Source of the DNA: Agrocybe praecox
Taxonomy: Eukaryota; Basidiomycota; Agaricomycetes; Agaricales; Agrocybaceae
DNA: 64,000 nucleotides
Assembly: GCA_964017145.1 (NCBI GenBank)
Contig: OZ024848.1
Span: 694,501-758,500, forward strand
Direction: 5' to 3'
The notes below the pieces were generated by a model, which was not told where the DNA came from, did not search any database, and was given only the letters and a program-made list of their open reading frames with translations. The translations under genes were made by a program, and so were the position numbers. This document shows, piece by piece, positions 46,220-58,000 of this stretch. Position 1 is the first letter of the stretch. The number at the start of each line of letters is the position of its first letter.

Positions 46220-46450
46220 TGTTAGAAATTGACAATAGTGTAACCAATAGTCAATAGACTTATAGTCAACAGTAAAGTCAAGTCTCAAGTGCACAACAAT
46301 GACTAGTCTTAATGAAAATAGTATATTGCTTCTGTATAACCAAAATCCCAATCTAGTGTCTTGAGTACTCCCCAGACATAGTAGGAATACTGCTTTGTTT
46401 GTTCCTATTTACCCCAAAAATCCCTAAGTGTGAATATAGAGGTCTTTACA
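46220..46450 (+). repeat. Copia-type LTR
   Basis: TGTTAGAAATTGAC...GGTCTTTACA, 231 bp, abutting the Copia fragment. It is the intact homologue of the LTR at 37768-38870. Because pol is cut just before it, this may be a solo LTR next to a truncated element. Confidence 0.7.
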
Positions 46451-46457
46451 CTCCCCC

Positions 46458-46795
46458 CCTTTTCTTATTGGAATCCAGGTTCATTCCAGGATTCCAAATG
46501 GATTCCAGTGGATTCCAGAGTGAATTTCATGACACAATTCTCTGCCATTTTGTATGGGAGGACCCACCATGGATTCCAACAGGATTCCAACTGGAATCCA
46601 TTGAATACCCATTTCAGGTGGAATATTCCACCTTGGTTCCACACAGAATGTGCGGAATGTAAGTGGAATCCAAGTGGAATCCAACATATAGCAGACAAAT
46701 TGGCCGAAATCCACTAGAAATCCACTATATACCATTAGATATGACCCGTTTGAGGCCATTCCAACGGAATACGATGGAATCCAATTAGACTGAGG
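46458..46795. repeat. Cluster of GGATTCC/GGAATCC words
   Basis: The words GGATTCCA and TGGAATCC occur about 15 times in roughly 340 bp in both orientations, making many small hairpins. Frames here (repeats of WNP/WIP/GFQ/ES) are composition artefacts. Confidence 0.75.
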
Positions 46796-46802
46796 GCACC
46801 AA

Positions 46803-48217
46803 ATAATGACTGCTATTTATAAATGCTCTCAAAAAGCGCACATTTGCTGTCATTTTACCCTTTCAAAAAATACAGAACTATTCTTGAACTATTGAAAAAC
46901 ATTATATGTATGTTATATAGCATAGACATGAGCTATAACACCTCACAACATTCTGAAAAAGCGAACATATCCCAATTGGGAAATTACTTCCATTTTGGGA
47001 CATCAATCAAAAATACAGGCATTTTAAGTGTGGTTTACACCTGTATGATACTGTTAAAGGAGCACATATCCCACTTTATACTCTGTATATACTATAATCA
47101 CATATCAGTCACATAAAACAATGTATATTTCTCATTTTCTACCAGTTGTATGTTATGCTGTAATGTCAGAGACATAACACTGTTGGTTATGATTGACAAC
47201 TGTTTCATGTGCATTATCATGATCCTAGACATTATATCATGACATTTGATTGTTAAGATCAGTCATAGCACCGATCAAACATGCATAATCTTTATATTGA
47301 TGTATCTCAGAGTGTCTGAACATACTGCCGTAGCACTGATTCAACCTAGGAGCATTGGTTATGAGCACAATATCCATGAGCTGATTAATACAGCTAAACT
47401 AACAGATATAATTGCAATAGTGTCAATATATATTTGATGGTCCTAATTATCCATATTATGTGATGAGTAGCACCAGTATTTGACGTAACTTGGTTATGTT
47501 GCTAATTGTCTATAGTGGATAAAGGCTGTCCATAGTGGATAGAGGCAAGCTATGTAAACCAACAAGGAGGTTTTCATACTGACCTGGTATAATGTAAATA
47601 TATGTTTAAATGTTACTGGTCAACCCAACTACATCTACATACTGGTCCAGATGTAACAGTAGACATCATAGCTTGAGTGGTTGGCATAGGTTATCAAAGT
47701 TTCATTGTTGTGTGTTACAGCTAAGCTGTGTCAATTAAATAGTAAATGTGTCTTTGTTTTATACCTTTATCTTACTGATATAAAGCTCTGATGTATATGG
47801 CCAGTTCAAACAGATTAAGAATACATATAACTATCCAGACACGATGATCTTGTAATAGCCCTAATCTACTACAATAACATATCAATGAACTTTCAGGTCT
47901 ATGATTATTGATTATATTGTGAGGTAAGAAGTAGGGTAGAAGGATATACATATGATATCTTATATGGACCCTAAAGCACTGTTGATCATGGGTAAAATGC
48001 CTGTATTTTTGATTGATGTCCCAAAATGGAAGTAATTTCCCAATTAGGATATGTTCGCTTTTTCAGAATGTTGTGAGGTGTTATAGCTCATGTCTATGCT
48101 ATATAACATACATATAATGTTTTTCAATAGTTCAAGAATAGTTCTGTATTTTTTGAAAGGGTAAAATGACAGCAAATGTGCGCTTTTTGAGAGCATTTAT
48201 AAATAGCAGTCATTATT
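46803..48217. mobile_element. Long inverted-repeat element (about 220-bp arms)
   Basis: 46803-47026 and 47991-48217 are near-identical in inverted orientation (shared ACTATTGAAAAACATTATATG, AAAAAGCGAACATATCCCAA). About 965 bp lie between and have no gene. The outer end of the right arm merges with the satellite units that follow. Confidence 0.8.
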
Positions 48218-48760
48218 TTTGCACATTATGCAAATGCACTGCAATCCTATTCATTTTGGGCATATTTATGCAGTGGATAAATAATAATATATGTATAGCA
48301 TACTGTATCAGCATTTTATTTGATGAAAAAGCACCCATAATAGAGTGAAATAGACATTTGGTGCGCTTTTTCGATCTATTTATAAATAGACTGGATTATT
48401 TTTGTACATTATCCAGATGCACTTTTCTGCATCCATCCCTTCCTCTTACATTTTCGCATTTTTGAGTACACCATAAATCCTCATAAATGTATATAATACC
48501 ATATCCACCTTTTGTTTTGTAAAAAAGCGCCCATAATATAGTAAAGCAGACATTTGGTGCGCTTTTTGGACCTATTTATAAATAGACCGGATTATTTTTG
48601 TACATTATCCAGATGCACTGTTCTGCATCCATCCCTTCCTCTTACATTTTCGCATTTTTGAGTATACAATAAATCACTATAAATGTATAGAATACCATAT
48701 CCACCTTTTTTTTGGTAAAAAAGCGTCCAGAACATAGCAAACTGGACAATATGCAGTAAA
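48179..48760 (+). repeat. Tandem satellite, about three units of 182-200 bp
   Basis: Units start at GTGCGCTTTTT (48179, 48361, 48557) and share CTATTTATAAATAGAC, ATTATCCAGATGCACT, GCATCCATCCCTTCCTCTTA and CCATATCCACCTTTT. The last unit degenerates near 48760. Confidence 0.8.
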
Positions 48761-48799
48761 AACCGCTTTTTTAGGGAATTAGTCATGTGAGACAGATGC

Positions 48800-48880
48800 C
48801 ACAGCCACAGATGTGATAAGATGTGATAAGATGTGATAAGATGTGATAAGATGTGATAAGATAAGATAAGATAGTGAACA
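48800..48880 (+). repeat. GATGTGATAA / GATAA microsatellite
   Basis: Five to six GATGTGATAA units followed by GATAAGATAA. Confidence 0.9.
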
Positions 48881-49002
48881 CAGCTACATAACATAAGATA
48901 TAAACTACATAGCCACATGTGTGATAAGATTGCATTGCAGTGCCACGCTTCAGATAAGATAAAATAGCACAGAGCATAGCCACAAATACAAAAATAATAT
49001 GG

Positions 49003-49270
49003 CTGTGTAGAGAAAAATTCAGAGATCATGCTAAATATTTTTTATTATATAAGCATCAACGGATCAACCACAAAACGCAAAATATCCACAGAAAGCCGGA
49101 TACAAATCAAAATAAAAGATTGAAATATTCATAGCAAGCCCAAAATAAATTCTAAAATTATGAAAAAATGTGTACTATACCATTTTGAGTGTGGTCTATC
49201 CAAATATGGAAAGTGTTCTAAAAATAGATCCGAGTCAAAAATAGATCACACTAAAAAATATTTTAAAATC
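49003..49270 (-). repeat. Truncated MITE-clan copy, reverse orientation
   Basis: Shares TATTTTTTATTATATAA, CACAGAAAGCCGGATACAAA and GTGTACTATACCATTTT with the reversed cores at 41190-41400 and 44480-44650. Confidence 0.65.
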
Positions 49271-49339
49271 TAAAAATAGATATGTCATGTTCTGTTTTAT
49301 TTTCATCCTATCATGGAAGACTTTTATTTTTAAATTTAA

Positions 49340-49520
49340 TTGTAAGAATTGAAAAAAAACAAAAACAAAAACAAAAACAAAAAATAAAAACAAAAAAAAA
49401 AAATAAATAAAAATAATAATAATAAAACAAAACATTTAAAATTTTAAATAATTTTAAATAAAAATAAAAAACAAAACATTTATAATTTTAAATAATTTTA
49501 AATAATTTTTTTTAAAAAAC
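49340..49520. repeat. A-rich low-complexity tract
   Basis: Runs of ACAAAAA and AAATAATTTTAAA words; no gene. Confidence 0.9.
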
Positions 49521-49599
49521 AGTACAAACCCAACAATATTATGTGACACACAGCCATTCAAACTTGTTAACTCAGCTATAATGACTTACCTCTTCTGAC

Positions 49600-50650
49600 T
49601 TATTTTCAAATTGCAAAGCTTGGCCTTTTCCTCTATTTGCACAGCTCAACCTAGAGATTTGAATCCAAACATACACAGTCTAAATTATTAGCAAGTCTCT
49701 ACCTAGGCCTATGTACTTATTCACAACCAAATCATTTTTATTTTTTTAAATTCAAAGTTCAAAAGGACCAACTTGTATTCTGGTACACGATAGCAGTCTG
49801 AACAACCAAATTATAAGCTCTAACATTTACATTCAACACCTTCAGATGTACTCACAACCAAGACATAAGCCACAACATTTATACTCAAAACATCCTGTCA
49901 CAAGTCCACTTAGGTATGCGGAGAATGATGCCCAACAAACATAAGAGCAGAAAAAATATGGTCACAATGTAATAATAATATAACTGGACAAAAGAACATG
50001 TGTTGACACATCCCAATCCAGGCCTTCAGATCTATTCACAACCAAGTTGTAAGCTCTAATATCCACACTCAATAGAGACATCTTAATCTAGCTCCTTGAG
50101 CTTATTTCCAAGTCCTAACCCAGACATAAGACCCAATCTGCACACTATAGCTTATTTACAAGTCCCAAGCTATCTATAAGCACTGAAACATATATTCCAA
50201 TCTATAAGCAAGTTGTAACCAAGAGGTTTCAGGCCAGCCATAAGCCCTGATATAAATTCCCTAATTCATCTGTTTAATCTTCTCTTGAGATACTACATAT
50301 ATGACCCTAGTATCACGCAAAAAATAAGCTCAAACGGACCATAAATGAACCCTGGAACAGCAAAACAATATGCCCCTGACCCTGGGAAAATGATCTAAAA
50401 ATAGCTGTTTTTATATTTAAAATTTGTTAAAAGGACCCCTGGAACCTGCTGGGATTTAAAAAAATTTACGGAGTGACAAACTTTTGAAGTCACAGAAAAT
50501 CTTTTACAAAGTTTTCTTTTTTTTTCACAGTTTTTGTTTTTTTTCTTGACCCCCTCTAGGCTGCAAAAAAGATCATATTTTTGTAGCCTAGAGGGTACCT
50601 TCAAGGGGGCCACTGAAGTGCCAGTAGGGCCTAATTACTGTCCGAAACCC
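49600..50650 (+). repeat. Diverged interspersed repeat ending in a 20-bp-arm hairpin
   Basis: Shares ordered blocks with 60240-60600: CCTAAAAATAG/TCTAAAAATAG, GGACCCCTGGAAC, then a hairpin and GGNCCACTGAA. The hairpin here (50552-50595) has arms CCCTCTAGGCTGCAAAAA and its complement around GATCAT. The upstream half is a loose repeat of CACAACCAAG and TATAAGC words. No gene. Confidence 0.5.
49737..49810 (-). mobile_element. Very short 5'-truncated LINE 3' end
   Basis: TTTTTTTAAA...AAAGGACCAACTTGTATT, CTGGTACACGATAGCAGTCT matches the tail-proximal 3' UTR of the LINE at 17445-17515 with substitutions, in minus orientation. Confidence 0.65.
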
Positions 50651-50799
50651 TCCAAAACTGCATTGTTTATTAATATTTGTCAACACCAACTGCTCTCTGC
50701 CTACGGCACACCTGGTACATATTGGTAGGTTAGGCAACTGCCCATATGGATGTATCAGGCCCTTGGGCAACTGCCAGGATATGATGCATGAGGTTAGCA

Positions 50800-53250
50800 T
50801 CTACAGGTGGTACATCGTCATCCACACCGTGTTTGTGATAGTCGTGGTTCACGAAGTTGTCGTCCAAATGGTGGTGGTCGTCTCCGCGCCCAAGCTGTCG
50901 TCTCCGCGCCCAAGCTGTCGTTGTCGTTGTCTGCCATCCACGCGCTAGCCATTGTCCTCGTTCAAGCGATGGTCCTCCTCCCAGCGATGGTCCTCATCCC
51001 AGCGATGGTCCTCATCCCAGCGACGGTCCTCATCCTAGCGACGGTTCTCATCCCAGCGACAGTCCTCATCATCCTCGTTGTCCTCGTTGCTGTGGTGTCC
51101 TCGTTGGGGTGTCCTCGTTGTGTCGTGGTCGTCGTGCGTGATGCGTCGTGCATCGTGGTCGTGGTTGTCGTGTTGTCGGCGTCATTGTCCTGCACTGCCC
51201 ACATCTTATGCAAAAAGGGGGCTGGGTGCGCGTTGTCACCGTCCATGTTGTCGTCCGTGTTGTCGATCCACGTCATAGTCATCCTAGGCACCGCTCACAT
51301 CCCTATGCAAAGGGGAGGAGCTGGTTGCTGTGGAGGTCTGTGGTGGTGATGGTGTAAGCATCACCCACATCCCTATCGATAGGGGAGGGGCCATTTGGTT
51401 GGTCGAGGCCGGTAGAGGTGGTGGTTGATAAGGAAGAAATCAACCATCATGATGGTTGATTTCTGTCCAAAAGTGGTAATTCCCACGCCGGGCCGGTTCG
51501 TAACTGGTTCGAGTTCATCGTCGAACACGACGATGGCGGCAGCATATAAGGTTCTGGGTAGGTATGAAACAATGTAAGTGTAGTGTAAAGGTATATAGAT
51601 GTATAAAATAAAATAAAATGGATTTTTTTTCAATGACAAACATTAATTTTGTACGATTCATGGAGCGACTCCAACGTGCGTGGTGATTTCGTTCGAAGTG
51701 TTGAACATAATACCTTGTATTCAACATGGGACCCTATCCAGTATGGAGTTTTAGATAGGAAAATAATAGTAATGAATTTTTAGAGCTGTGATATATTAAA
51801 TTCTACTTTCCAGGTGTCAACGAACATATGTTATTCACTGAGCTCGGAATAACACATCGACTTTGAAGGTGAGCACCTGTGCTTTTCAAACAGGTGAGCA
51901 AAAAAACATATCCTCATCGCATAGTTATTTTTTTTATCTCATAAAATAGTTCTATATAATTTTGATAATGTATTACACTACCTAATCACGCTGCAGATAA
52001 TATTATGAGGATACTATTTATTAACGCATGAAAAATGCATCGAGTTTGAAGGTGAGTACATGTACTCTTCAAACCTATGAGCATTCAGGGAGCTTTTATC
52101 AGTAAGTTCTCAATTTTTTTTTGAAAAATCAATTTTATTGACTATACTAACATATCCTGCTATTTACTTTATGCTTATCATCCACAGAGACCTTCTCCTC
52201 GTCGAGCACAACAACGAGCTCGAACCGGCTAATGGCCGGACCGGTGTGGGAAAGGCCCGATTTGGACAGAAATGAACCAACGTGCTTTCATTTCTTCCTT
52301 ATCAGTGCCCATCACCACGCCCGCACTCTGCATCTAGCCCCTCCCTCACTGCAGGGATGTGGGCTGTGTTAGCCACCACCACCGATAAAAACGACGACCC
52401 CACCTTGCTCCTCCCCTCTCGATAGGGATGTGAGCGGTGGAGGACGACGACAGTGACATGATTCAACAACGACCATGTTGTGGTCGTCACCGCCGCCAAT
52501 GACACCCCCACTGACAGCGACCGAACACGGACATGGTGGTGATGCCACCGTGTCCATCCATCCTCCCTTGGACGACGAGCACAACGACGAGCAGACACGG
52601 ATGAGCACGCACGAACCATGACCAAGCATATGCGACAATCTGGCATAAATGACGACGACGGCAACGGGGGCAAATGTGTGCGAGGGCGGGTAAGACACCG
52701 AGAGCAAGAGTGAAGGTGAGTACCACAAACAGGTAAGTATGCACGAGCACGACTAGCACAAGCACGACCAGCACGAGTACGAGTACAAACACAAACACGG
52801 CCAGCACGGCCAGCACGACCAGCACAAGTACGAGCACGAGCATGACCATGACCAGCTCGACCATGGCCACGACCAGCACGAGTATGAACACGAACATGGC
52901 CAGCACGAGCATGAACGTGACCAGTACCAGCACCAGCACGACCAGCACGAAGCACGACACGACCAGCACCAGCACGACGAGGACGACAAGACGAGCATGA
53001 GCACGAGTACGACCAGCACCAGCACCAGCACGACACGAGCAGCACCAGCACCAGCACCAGCACCATCACCAGCACGACCAGCACCATCACCAGCACGACC
53101 AGCACCAGCACCAGTACGACACGACCAGCACCAGTACGAGCACCGGCACCGTCACCAGCACGACCAGCACCAGCACCAGTACGACGCGACTAGCACGAGT
53201 ACGAGCACGAACACGAACACAACGACACCACGAAGACGAGAGATGGCTCT
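50800..53250. repeat. GC-rich island with inverted arms and minisatellites
   Basis: The left arm (about 51360-51545) and right arm (about 52187-52400) are imperfect inverted repeats sharing CACATCCCT, GATAAGGAAGAAAT, TTTCTGTCCAAA, CCGGTTCGAG and the CGTCGA words. The left side holds six 18-bp units GCGATGGTCCTCATCCCA (50966-51073). The right side (52741-53224) is a long run of CACCAG, CACGAC and GAGCACGA units. The centre (51545-52190) is AT-rich. Long Val/Leu/Cys or Ser/Thr frames here are artefacts of repeats. It may be a foldback element; no transposase is seen. Confidence 0.65.
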
Positions 53251-54107
53251 CATCTTTGTTTTCAACTTGCTCTCTCTGTCTTCCCGTCGTTCCGTAGATA
53301 AATCTCCTGTAAACTAAATTAGTATAAAAATATATATATGATTTTTTTGGAAATTATATGTTGTGTGACAAGTTTCCCAAAATAGTATTAACTGCCAAAT
53401 ATGGAACTGCTACCGAAAACAAATTATGAAGTTTGCTTCTTTCGATATCTAATCTAATATATGTGTCATATATATGTAGAGTAAATATAGTATGTTCGAA
53501 AAATGATCGTATCTAAATTAAAAATAGTGCAACATCGGAAATGATCAAAATAAACTAAAAATAGGTCGTCATCCAGTTTTATGTTTTGCGATCCACCCCG
53601 TCCCGCCCTCTTTTGATGGCGCAAAGGGTGCCAAAAAATCAAAATATATTCAGACAACATATCTGAGCTTTTTCCACGCCCCGAACGATGCCCGACGCAG
53701 CGCAGGAGCCCAATCACAGCAGCGGGCACCTCAGGGCACTGTTTCCAGTGTTGTTTACAGGTGTTTACCTGTGCCTGCCCCCTGTGAGCAGCCCCGGCAG
53801 TGTCTCTTCCTCAGAGGGGAGGTGTCCGAAAGCGGAAGGTAGCAAACTGCCTACCAGGATGTATACTCTATTGTAGGCAACTAGCTATATTTGATATAGA
53901 ATTATAGCTGCACTGGCTGGACACCCAGTATCTTCGTATTGGCTTGCCTCTTACTGGAACACAGCCCAAACCTCCGTCTCGCACCCTCAGAGCACCTCAC
54001 GACGCTCGCTGAGTGTTTCTTTTGTTTTTGTTTTGTTTGCTCGTGCTTTGTACATATCTCATCTCTTTCCTACACTCAGAACGTTGTACGCACATCAGCA
54101 GTGTTGG
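53251..54107. other. About 850 bp up to the assembly gap, no supportable gene
   Basis: AT-rich start, then GC-richer sequence from 53690 with short frames. GTAGGCAACTAG near 53870 resembles a MITE end. Confidence 0.4.
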
Positions 54108-54307
54108 NNNNNNNNNNNNNNNNNNNNNNNNNNNNNNNNNNNNNNNNNNNNNNNNNNNNNNNNNNNNNNNNNNNNNNNNNNNNNNNNNNNNNNNNNNNNN
54201 NNNNNNNNNNNNNNNNNNNNNNNNNNNNNNNNNNNNNNNNNNNNNNNNNNNNNNNNNNNNNNNNNNNNNNNNNNNNNNNNNNNNNNNNNNNNNNNNNNNN
54301 NNNNNNN
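54108..54307. other. Assembly gap (200 N)
   Basis: Exactly 200 unknown bases, a typical placeholder length. The sequence right after it is the end of a satellite unit like 48690-48790, so tandem repeats likely caused the break. Confidence 0.98.
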
Positions 54308-54430
54308 CATTTTTAAAGGTCTTATAAATCACTAGAACCTATATCCACCTTTTTTTTGTGGCAAAAAAGCACGCAAAACATGAGAAATCAGACAATGTAG
54401 CCTTTTAGGCATTTAATCATGTGAGATATT
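54308..54430 (+). repeat. Satellite unit, partial (same family as 48179-48790)
   Basis: CCTATATCCACCTTTTTTTT, GGCAAAAAAGC, CAGACAATGTAG and AATCATGTGAGA follow the same order as 48700-48795. Confidence 0.75.
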
Positions 54431-54435
54431 CCAAA

Positions 54436-54722
54436 CACATCTGATAAGATAAGATAAGATAATGATAATGATAATGATAGGATAGGATAAGATAGGATAA
54501 GATAGGATAAGATAGGATAAGATAGGATAGGATAAGATATGACAGGATAGAATAAGATAAGATAGGATAGGATAAGATAGGATAAGATAGGATAGGATAA
54601 GATATGACAGGATAGAATAAGATAAGATAGGATAGGATAAGATAGGATAAGATAGGATAAGATATGATAAGATATGACAGGATAGGATAAGATATGATAA
54701 GATAGGATAGGATAAGATATTT
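54436..54722 (+). repeat. GATAAGATAGGATA microsatellite, about 290 bp
   Basis: Nearly pure GATAA/GATAG pentamer mixture, preceded by GATAAT units, at the same position relative to the satellite as the GATAA run at 48800. Confidence 0.95.
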
Positions 54723-55081
54723 ATTAACATAGCTACAAGTCAGATAAGATATTCAAAGCATAGCCACAGTAAAATAAAACATTACAGTATAGCCACACAT
54801 AAGATTAGATATAGTGACATTGTCACACTTTTTCTAAAAATGTTTTTGGGTCTTTATTTAGAAGGGTAGAAATGTTTTATATTGTAAAATGTTTTAAAAT
54901 ATGCTAAAATGTTTCAAAGTGCAAAAACATTTTTAAAGGACAAAAATGTTTCTACAAAAACATTCTAAAGGGCCTATTAGGTTGTTTATTTATCAGAAAT
55001 TAATCAACCTAATAGGTCCTTACTGTGGTTCACTGAAGTGAAGTGACCATATTCTATTTACTTTATTCATCTCAAAGTAAA

Positions 55082-58000
55082 ATACAGTGTGGATGCAATT
55101 GTATGCATTGATGCTTGCTTCACTCAAAAGAGACGCAAATCACAAGGGAAAGCTTGGCAAGTGCCCTGCACACATCCAGAAACCATTTTTGTTTCAAAAG
55201 ATGAACTTGATGCCATGGAAACTCATGTTGAAGAGATTCGGCCAAGTAAACCACAGGAAAAAACTAAAAAAACAAGCAAAGTCCAAGTCTGCATCAGTGC
55301 TAGAATCAAGTGGTCCCGATTATGAACCAAACATGAAGGTCCCCATTTCTATTTTGGATGACTGCAATGATTCATTTACTGCTGCTGATGAGCGCCGTGT
55401 TAAAGCTTCCACTTTATTCTTTGCCGATACTGGCTTAATGGCTATATTATGCCGTCATGACCGTGTACTTTGGCTTGCAAATATGACATCAGCAGGAGAA
55501 AAACAGCATTATGCTTTATCTCTGCTTGATAAATTATTCCAACATATTCCTGAAAATATGAAAATTGGAGTTCTTTATGATATTGGATGCCAATTACACA
55601 GGAGCTGTGCAAAGTATGGGTTCTTAGATGATTTTCTTGACCGTATCACATTTGGAATATCTGTCTTCCATGCTTATGGCCACCAATGGCCTTGCCAAAT
55701 TATCTACCATCCTTGGAAGTGTAAAGGATTTGGTTTAACTGATGGAGAAGGCTGTGAACGCTTCTGGAGTGCAATCAAGTCATTAACTCCATCTTGCCAA
55801 GTCTTAGGCTACTATACACGTCTTTATACAATTGATACCAAAGTCAAACATTGGGATACAAAGAGTTTACTAGGACTTGGATTATGGGTTAAGAAAAAGT
55901 GGATTAACATGGATCAGAAAGAAAAAGAAGCTTCCGTAGAGCTTGATAAAGTATATGAAAAAGGGCATACAGAAGAGTACATATGGGAACAATGGGATGC
56001 ACAAGTCAAAGAGCAAACAAAGCCTTTGAAACGCCAAAATAAAAATTTAGCCAATAAAGAAATTGAAGAGATCATGGTGCTTACGACCAATGTAAAGAAT
56101 TATAAACAGCAATTGAAAGATGCTGAGAAGATGCTAGAAACAGGGAATTATTCAGAAGGTTTTGATGCTAGCACAATAGGAGAAATTATAAGCGAGCTTA
56201 ATGTAAAGATTACATATCAACAAAAAGCTATTGTCACAAAGAGGACCAAGCTTTCTATTGATGGTCGACTAAAGCTGGACACATTGCTTGGAAATGAATT
56301 TTTGAAGATCAGAATGAATGCTTTGGCTATAAAGCAGCGGATACGGTGATATGACTGGTATTCGGCTGAGGCTGAATCCGAGCAGTACATTAAACTCTAC
56401 TTTATTTTTGGCATAATAAACAATGTTTATTATAATATCTACATACTACAGTTGTGCGCTATGATGTGTCTGGCTAGGGATAACCATTGTAAATCCTGTG
56501 GAAGAACCTTACAAATGCTAGAGTTAGTTCTAGACAGTTCCCCAGAGATCCGAGGATTGTCTTAAACAGCGATACAGCAGGATTGAAGGCTCTTAGGAAC
56601 GTACCACCAGGGATGTACGCTGGAGTGGGCTAATATTAGGATTGATTGAATATGATCATCTGATGTTACGCGACATGCGACATGTCCACATGTGCCATAT
56701 ATGGAAAGGGAAAGTTCCCACCATATAATGGTACTTGTGTATGCCGATATAACACCTGAGGAACGAGACTCGGGTATGGCAAGGCTTAGTCCCAACATAA
56801 ATAAGACATTACTGGTCCCTAGGGACATTGAGGGCACCAAACAATACAGACCAATATGACTCATTGGCTGTAATAGACTTGATAGGTCTGCTCGGGCTAG
56901 AAATCTGATAGGACAAACGTTCCTCGGAAGCACCCTATGGAGATGAAAGTTCCTAGGAACACCTACACATGGGCCTTAAGACCCTCGGATATACGCAGTT
57001 GCCTTAAATGGCAGTTGTGGAGCCAAGGATTGCAGATCCATACAATACCACGATATTCCGATGCTTCGGACCCTAGTATTGTTTCCTTTATTTTCCGAGC
57101 ATTTCCGATTCATTCCAAGTATTCCTATATTTTCCGAGATCCAACAGTATATAAGCAGCCTGTAAATATTGTAGCAACCCAGACAACGTAGAACCCAGTT
57201 CTTTATACTCCTAGGAGAAAGCCTAAGTGCCTATCCGACGATTATTGACTATTGGGAGCTAAAGCGTCTCTGCGGAAGTTGGCATAATTAATATGATTCT
57301 ATCTGAAGTGTTACTTGTTCAATTTGGCGTGATCTGATTGACTTGAGTTAACTTGTAGAGTTCTCGAGGAACATTAGAAAGCGTGTTGGGATAAAGTTTC
57401 CTCTGTCTTAAGTGACACAAAGCTTGATACCCGCCTAAGTGGCAAAGATTGTCTAAGTGACGCCTAAGTGGCTCGTTCTAGGGATAAGTTCCCTGCCTAA
57501 GTGGCGAATATTGTCTAAGTGATGCCTAAGTGGCCCGTTTTAGGGATAAGTTCCCTGCCTAAGTGGCAAATTGTCTAAGTGACGCCTATGTGGCCCGTTT
57601 TGGATTGAGTCCCCATTCTAAGTGATTAAAAGACTTTGGATTGAGTGTCCAGCATAAGTGGCAAACCAACTTATCTATACCTTTTGTGGAGGCACATTAA
57701 ATCAACCATTTAACCTTCTGAGGAACAGTACTTGTGCTGATTCTCACTCTCTGAGACTTCCTAGGAAGTATCTTGATCATTGAAAATGTCCCTTCTGTGA
57801 AGATAAACGTAATCAACAACGTGTATCATGTATCCCTCCTGAGAAGAACTAATCAAATTGATTGGGTTTTGTTACGGACTGTATACAAAGTACAAATCGT
57901 ACAATACATACACAACCCCGCAGCAAGCACCTTATCGGGACCATCTCCGTCAACGCAAGTTTGAACTTGAAAGCATTGAAAGAGCTTATCGAAGCACTGT

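Noticed and set aside
48800..48880. CRISPR-like array (regular short repeats)
   Set aside because: Units are contiguous without spacers and the genome is eukaryotic; simple microsatellite.
50807..51349. 180-residue plus-strand frame with IPATVLI-type repeats
   Set aside because: It is the 18-bp minisatellite read in one frame; neighbouring frames are equally open.
52302..53111. 269-residue and other long Val/Leu/Cys frames in the GC island
   Set aside because: All frames of the CACCAG/CACGAC repeats are open; this is repeat composition, not coding.
54413..54730. 105-residue ILSYLILSYP frame
   Set aside because: Translation of the GATAA microsatellite.
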